Source: Phellopilus nigrolimitatus (lineage: Eukaryota > Basidiomycota > Agaricomycetes > Hymenochaetales > Hymenochaetaceae). From it: a stretch of DNA of 60,713 bases. The notes under the pieces were generated by a model that saw only the letters and a list, made by a program, of their open reading frames with translations, made no database searches and was not told where the DNA came from. Within the stretch, counting starts at the first letter, position 1. Each line of letters starts with the position of its first letter. The DNA lies in the NCBI GenBank assembly GCA_021029095.1, contig JAJOHG010000153.1, positions 1 through 60,713 of the forward strand. Direction: 5' to 3'. Both the position numbers and the translations under genes were made by a program. Below are positions 56,241 to 60,713 of the stretch, piece by piece.

Positions 56241-58463
56241 ATGTCGAAGGCTAACCGGTTTGCGTATATCCTCTATTAGTGGTGCACCTTCGTGCCTCCG
56301 CATTTCTGTCGCCATTTTCGAGCCGCTCACCGGGGACACCGAGGATACTGACTCGTCTGTTTCGGCTGGCTACCTCTTGACGACCGAAAGGTCACTTAGC
56401 CTGAATTTGAAACACGCCAGAACCGCCTGGTACGCTTCTTTTTGTCCGTCATGTAAGTGGCATAGCAAAGCGCGCTCTCGGACTTGTGTGATAGAACCGT
56501 AATTACGCAAATACCGAATCATACTTATATTTCCACAGGTCGCGCTCGAGCTCTGGTCCGGTTCGTGTATATGCCCCTTTCGAGTCTTCATTCGCCAGTT
56601 GTTGGCCACTCGGCGAGCTGTCACCTCCACCTCCTCCCCGACGCCCATCTACGTCGCAACGCCGACCGCGCAGCCCGGACCCAACCATTGAATCCCGGCG
56701 CCCGAGAAAGCGAATGAGGCCCTCCGAACATGCCTCACGTTCGGGGGAAGGTGCCTTCGAGCGGGGACAGCTTACTGCTCCAGGTCGCGCTGCTAGCCCT
56801 AGCCCCTCTCTATCGGCAGGCTCATATTACGATGATGACGAAGAAGCTGAGGAAGAAAGTTATTCAAGAGAAACTGGCCAAAGCTCCCACGCAGAGCTTA
56901 CTGGCCCCACCTTTGGAGGCGCTAGTACTAGTGCAGGAGCAGCGCCACCACAGAAACCTAAACGCACTCGCCAACTTACAACTCCGCATCAATCAGCCGT
57001 TCTACACGCGCTTCTCGCTCAGGTTCGATTTCTGGTCTTGTCAATGCCATGCTTTCTTTCAGGCATCTGAGTACTCGATTTCACGGCTCAGCTAACCTTC
57101 GCTTTTATTTATTTAGTCACGCTTTCCGACAACTGCAATGCGCGAGGAAGTCGGTAGACAGATAGGCCTGAGCGCGCGCAAAGTGCAGGTGCGTTGTTTT
57201 ATACCTCATTCCTGAACCGCTTGTTAAAACGTTGGTTGTCGTATCAGGTGTGGTTCCAAGTAAGTGCTTGAAACCAATGAAATTAAAATTTGCAATGTGG
57301 TTGATGTATTTTTTTCCCCTTCTTTACAGAATCAACGTCAGAAAGCGAGAAAGGGGTCCAAAGACGCTGCGGCAGCCGCAACCCCACAAAGGATAGGGCC
57401 ACCACAATTTGGACCTTACACGAACGTCCCAACCAATCTCCCGCACGCACCGTCCATTCTTCCCAGTCACGGCTTCACCGAAGAATCGCCTAATACCAGA
57501 CTGAGACCATCGCGCGGACATGCTGGGGAGTCCAGCTCAGGCGTGATATTCCCTGGACCTGCCCCTGGACCGGTTTTACCGCCTTTAATGCCCTCTGGAG
57601 CACTGAGGCGACGCGGCTCTGAAGCTGGAACGGAATTGCATCATGTCGCGCATCTACCAGGTTCATTATCGTTTGGCGGGCGTCCTGGAGCGCGCCTTAC
57701 GGGACCTGGTGTCCCCGGGACGAGCGCGGCCATCGACCCATACGCGTATCGCACGTCCCCACCGCTTCCTCCAGCAGCGTACCCCCGACCGTTATCTCCG
57801 GGTCTGTCATTTAACTTTCCGCCGGTGCATACGCCGCCGCTTCCGACTATCATGCATCGCGAGGGTCAGGCGCGCGCGGAGGCAGCGATATATGGCTTGC
57901 ATCATTACGAGCACGACCTACCGCCCCATTCCGTGCGTCTCCCGCCATTGCAACTCGATCGGGAGCCACGCCGCTCCATCGACATGGATACAGGCAGACG
58001 TCTCGACCTTTCTCCGCGGTCAAGCACTCCGCGTGGAGTACGTTCGCATTTTTCGCGCTTCGCAGCTGAGGTGTCTCCCACGTCTGTGTCGCCGCAGACC
58101 ATTCCTCCGCCTTTCACACTCGAACCTAGCCCTGTATGGGCTTCTTCCTCCGCGATTTCATCTGTACGACCACATTCTTCGCTGGGCGTCCGGTCAGGGT
58201 CTGTTTCTTTTCCTGCGCCCCTTGCCGGTGAGTATTTGTCTCGTTGTTTCTCTGCTTTTGATAACAAACGATTCTCTGTAAAAGGCCCGTCAAGTCGAGT
58301 CGAAACTCGACGAGCCTCGGAAACTGGCCAGGGCTCATTGTTGGAGCACCGCACATTGCCTATCCCAGCTCGCATGACGCGCTTTGACCCCGTTCGAGAT
58401 CCCGAAATTACTGCCGAAAGGCAATTCCGAAGATTGCGTTCCCGTTCTCCTGACGAAGGTTGA
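56241..58463 (+). CDS. Homeodomain transcription factor
   Basis: Nuclear DNA-binding regulator. Six exons (56241-56257, 56539-57022, 57117-57188, 57248-57259, 57330-58227, 58285-58463) sum to 1662 nt, 553 residues from MSKANRSRSSSG. Acidic and Pro-rich N-terminal region; homeodomain from KPKRTRQLTTPHQSAVLHAL through SRFPTTAMREEVGRQIGLSA to RKVQVWFQNQRQKARK; long Pro/Ser/Arg-rich C-terminus ending RSRSPDEG. The recognition helix is interrupted by introns so that VWFQ is a 12-nt exon. WFQNQRQK (a 60-residue-type homeodomain, Gln where Arg is usual) points to the general fungal class (for example Hom1/Hom2-type regulators of development) and not to a mating-type HD1/HD2 protein. The first exon is less certain. 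Confidence 0.88.
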
Positions 58464-58815
58464 TACGATCAGATGTTGCAGAAGTGATTTGAAGAACCGG
58501 TGTACGATAAGTCGCTCGTTTCGAGAGTTCCTTTCCCCTTTATCTCTTCCTCTCATTCAATGTTTTCTTTTAACTAACGCAACTTACAACCTAATTGACG
58601 AGACGCTCTCGATGTGCTATTTGAATTTTAGACTCTAGTATCTGCAATTGTGTACCCCGCTATCCAACTCTCCTTCACTAGCCCGAACGTATAATGTTGT
58701 TACTCGCCCCTTACTCGTATCGCTCATTAATTCTTATACTCGATTTAGCACATAATAGCCATTGAAAAAATAATGCATGCACTAATTTACACAGGAAAAA
58801 ATGACTTTGCTCCCT
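58464..58815. other. Intergenic, 3' flanks of convergent genes
   Basis: About 350 bp of AT-rich DNA between stop codons; nothing recognised. Confidence 0.6.
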
Positions 58816-60713
58816 CTAACCACCTCTCCGTCTCTTCACCAAAGTGTTTTTAAGCAGGTCCTCGCGACTCGCTTTCTCCGAACTGGGAATGATTTCCAAT
58901 CCAGCACTTGCTTCCCCCTGGGCGTCATTAACATCTTTATCGGTTTGATCGCCATACGCTACCTGTTTCTCCACGACCAGCTTCATTTGTAGGCGGGCCC
59001 GCGATCGCAATTTGGCATCGGTGTCCACGATTCCGCGATCGTCGTTCTTATTCGGAATTGAATCGCCTTTAATTACGTGCTCAACAAGTGCCGAGGCGGA
59101 ATGAGAAGAAAAGGTAGAGTTCGTAAAGTTTGATATTGCATTCGCGTTCGAGCCTTCTATCTGTCTGGTTCCGTCAAAGCCAGAAAAACTGCGACCGCTG
59201 ACCTGGCGTGCTCGTTCTGTCTCTAGGCGATTCAGTAGTCGGGCACGGGAGTCCATGTCTATCCTCGACGTAACCGTTTCGTGCACAATAAGCCCGTCGA
59301 CTTGATCAGATGCGTCCTCCGTGGATCGAGCAGAAGCAGCAGTGGTGTCTGCAATTGCGGGCGCGTCAAGGGTCAGAGAATCGGCGATTCTCGAAAGAAG
59401 CGAAGGGGGTTCGTCTTCGCGCTTTGAATTTCTCCTGAGATCCGCTTGGACGTCCGAGCGAGTTATGGCAGCGGCGATCGGAGGATTTAGCACGGTGCCC
59501 CTTACCATACTAGCTTTAGATAAATGGGCTTGGGCGATCGAAAGAGGGTTCCGACTGTTGCGCATACGCAACGGCTTTGACGTCTCCAATGAAATCCCTG
59601 AAGATGTACTTCCATAGAAAATGTTGGCTTGTAGCTTTTCGTTATTCACTAAGGATGTAGCATCTTGAGTGTTACTAGCATCATCCCTGTTTCTTGATAC
59701 CTCCGGAAGGCGCAATGGAGTCAAGGAAGCAGGCATTGTACAAAGGTGACCGTTACCAGTTGTGACCTGCGTTGCTGAGTCGTCCTCCGCCGTCGCAGCT
59801 TGTTGCCTGCCTTTGCCCTTCGGATCACGTTGACTTGGTCCTTCTGTAGATAAGCCAATGAGTGGCATGGATGCAGTCGCGTGGGAAGGCGACGCCGCAA
59901 TCATCGTACGAAGCGTGCTCAGCGGCTCATTGGATTTGTACAGTGAAACGCTCCGGAGGTATTCATTATCTCTACCGGTATCGGAGAGAAGTTGTGAACG
60001 ATAAGAACCAGTTCTTGTGGCATCGCTGGCATTAGGATTGCCGTAACTCGCTAAATTTGATCCAGACGAGCCATTTTCGTCCAGCGGCAAAGGTTCAGGC
60101 TCGCGTAAACGACGCGGAGACTCGCCATTTCTAGGCCGTACGGCTTGATCAGGCTCAAATAAGGCGTCGTGATCCGGAAGCTGGTAATTATCCTTCGTAT
60201 GTCGTACTGATGAAGAAAGAAGTTATTATAATATTTGGCTATGGCGATTACGACATATTAACCTGGACATTGGCGTCGTAAGCTGCCAGACTCTTGTATG
60301 GCGAACGGAGATAGCTGTACACTTCTGTAAACCAGAACCCTGTGATCAGAACGGGACTGGAAACCGTAATAACAATCATAATCTTCCAGCCACAAACATA
60401 CAAACTACAGATGCTTACCGTGAGCGAAGTGCTCGGCGTTAGGCAACCGTGTCCTTCTGAGTAAGGTATATCGATGTCCAAGAATTCTGCCAGTAGCTTA
60501 ACTGCGGACTTGAGCGAATATCTCTCGCTTTCTTAGGGACAAGATAAAAGTCGTTAAGAACTGGACAAATAAATGCGTAACTGTAACGCCGAAAACCTCG
60601 AATAATAATAATCGTACGATGCTTACTTCGACCTAATTAACCCATACACGGAGCTCGCGGCGAATGAAGACTGTAGCACGGCCGATGAAGTCCTGTGAGG
60701 CTGAAAACTGCGC
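58816..60713 (-). CDS. C-terminal part of a TOPORS-like ubiquitin ligase (partial)
   Basis: Runs off the right edge, so the expected N-terminal RING is outside. From the edge the minus-strand pieces are QDFIGRATVFIRRELRVW, FVQFLTTFILSLRK, SAVKLLAEFLDIDIPYSEG, AEHFAH and VYSYLRSPYKSLAAYDANVQ, matching in order the conserved region that follows the RING in TOPORS-type E3 ligases (EHFxHExxxxxRSPxxxxxYD). A long low-complexity Ser/Asn/Arg-rich tail follows in the exon down to the stop at 58816, ending LLKNTLVKRRRGG. Some junctions between 60.2 and 60.6 kb could not be phased. Family call is moderate. Confidence 0.55.

Noticed and set aside
56241..58463. Mating-type A (HD1/HD2) locus
   Set aside because: Only one homeodomain gene, of the WFQNQRQK class; no divergent HD partner and no mitochondrial intermediate peptidase or beta-flanking gene nearby.
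1..60713. CRISPR array, bacterial operons, rRNA or viral genes
   Set aside because: No regularly spaced short repeats, no polycistronic layout and no recognisable rRNA or viral protein; gene structure is eukaryotic throughout.

Overview
The window is nuclear DNA of a filamentous basidiomycete, most likely an Agaricomycete. Genes are split by many GT-AG introns of about 50-70 bp, some exons are extremely short, and most of the DNA is GC- and CpG-rich. The proteins include a group III HAMP-repeat histidine kinase, Nup84/Nup107, BRF1, the farnesyltransferase beta subunit, an Ostalpha/TMEM184 protein, an amino acid permease and several families that I know only as uncharacterised Agaricomycete proteins. 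No tRNA, rRNA, CRISPR array or bacterial-type operon was seen. Layout: 0.4-0.6 kb, edge of a minus-strand gene; 2.3-8.0 kb, NIK1-type histidine kinase (minus) carrying three apparent one-base indels; 10.9-12.7 kb, single-pass membrane protein (minus); 13.4-14.7 kb, two tandem duplications; 14.9-15.5 kb, first member of a small-protein family; 15.56-19.43 kb, a segment bounded by hAT-like inverted termini and packed with truncated pieces of four unrelated genes (mitochondrial EF-G, a ketoreductase, catalase, a mitochondrial dicarboxylate carrier); 19.8-23.9 kb, a multi-exon minus-strand gene whose body has almost no CpG. Then come NUP84 (minus, 24.3-27.5 kb) and BRF1 (plus, 27.7-30.1 kb), divergent over a 197-bp promoter. 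From 30.4 to 37.1 kb there is a large inverted duplication holding two intact kinase-like genes plus broken companions. RAM1 (plus) lies at 37.4-39.2 kb, and the second and third small-family genes at 40.4-40.9 and 42.3-42.9 kb. Next are the Ostalpha/TMEM184 gene (minus, 43.9-47.0), an APC amino acid permease (minus, 47.9-50.4), a bromodomain gene (minus, 50.9-53.8), a small hypothetical gene (minus, 54.8-55.5), a homeodomain transcription factor (plus, 56.2-58.5) and the 3' part of a TOPORS-like ubiquitin ligase running off the right edge. The conserved genes are ordinary housekeeping or signalling genes and do not form a metabolic cluster. The unusual biology is in the accessory parts: (1) the gene-fragment mosaic with a 57-bp near-perfect palindrome at one junction; (2) the CpG-starved gene, which keeps open exons and a normal-CpG 5' end; (3) the inverted pair of kinase genes with identical exon lengths flanked by decaying partner genes; (4) micro-exons of 8, 12 and 22 nt in three conserved genes. 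Exon models were built by eye. For BRF1, RAM1, the kinase pair, the Ostalpha gene, the permease, the bromodomain gene, the homeodomain gene and the 10.9-kb gene, the summed exon lengths are exact multiples of three, which supports those models.
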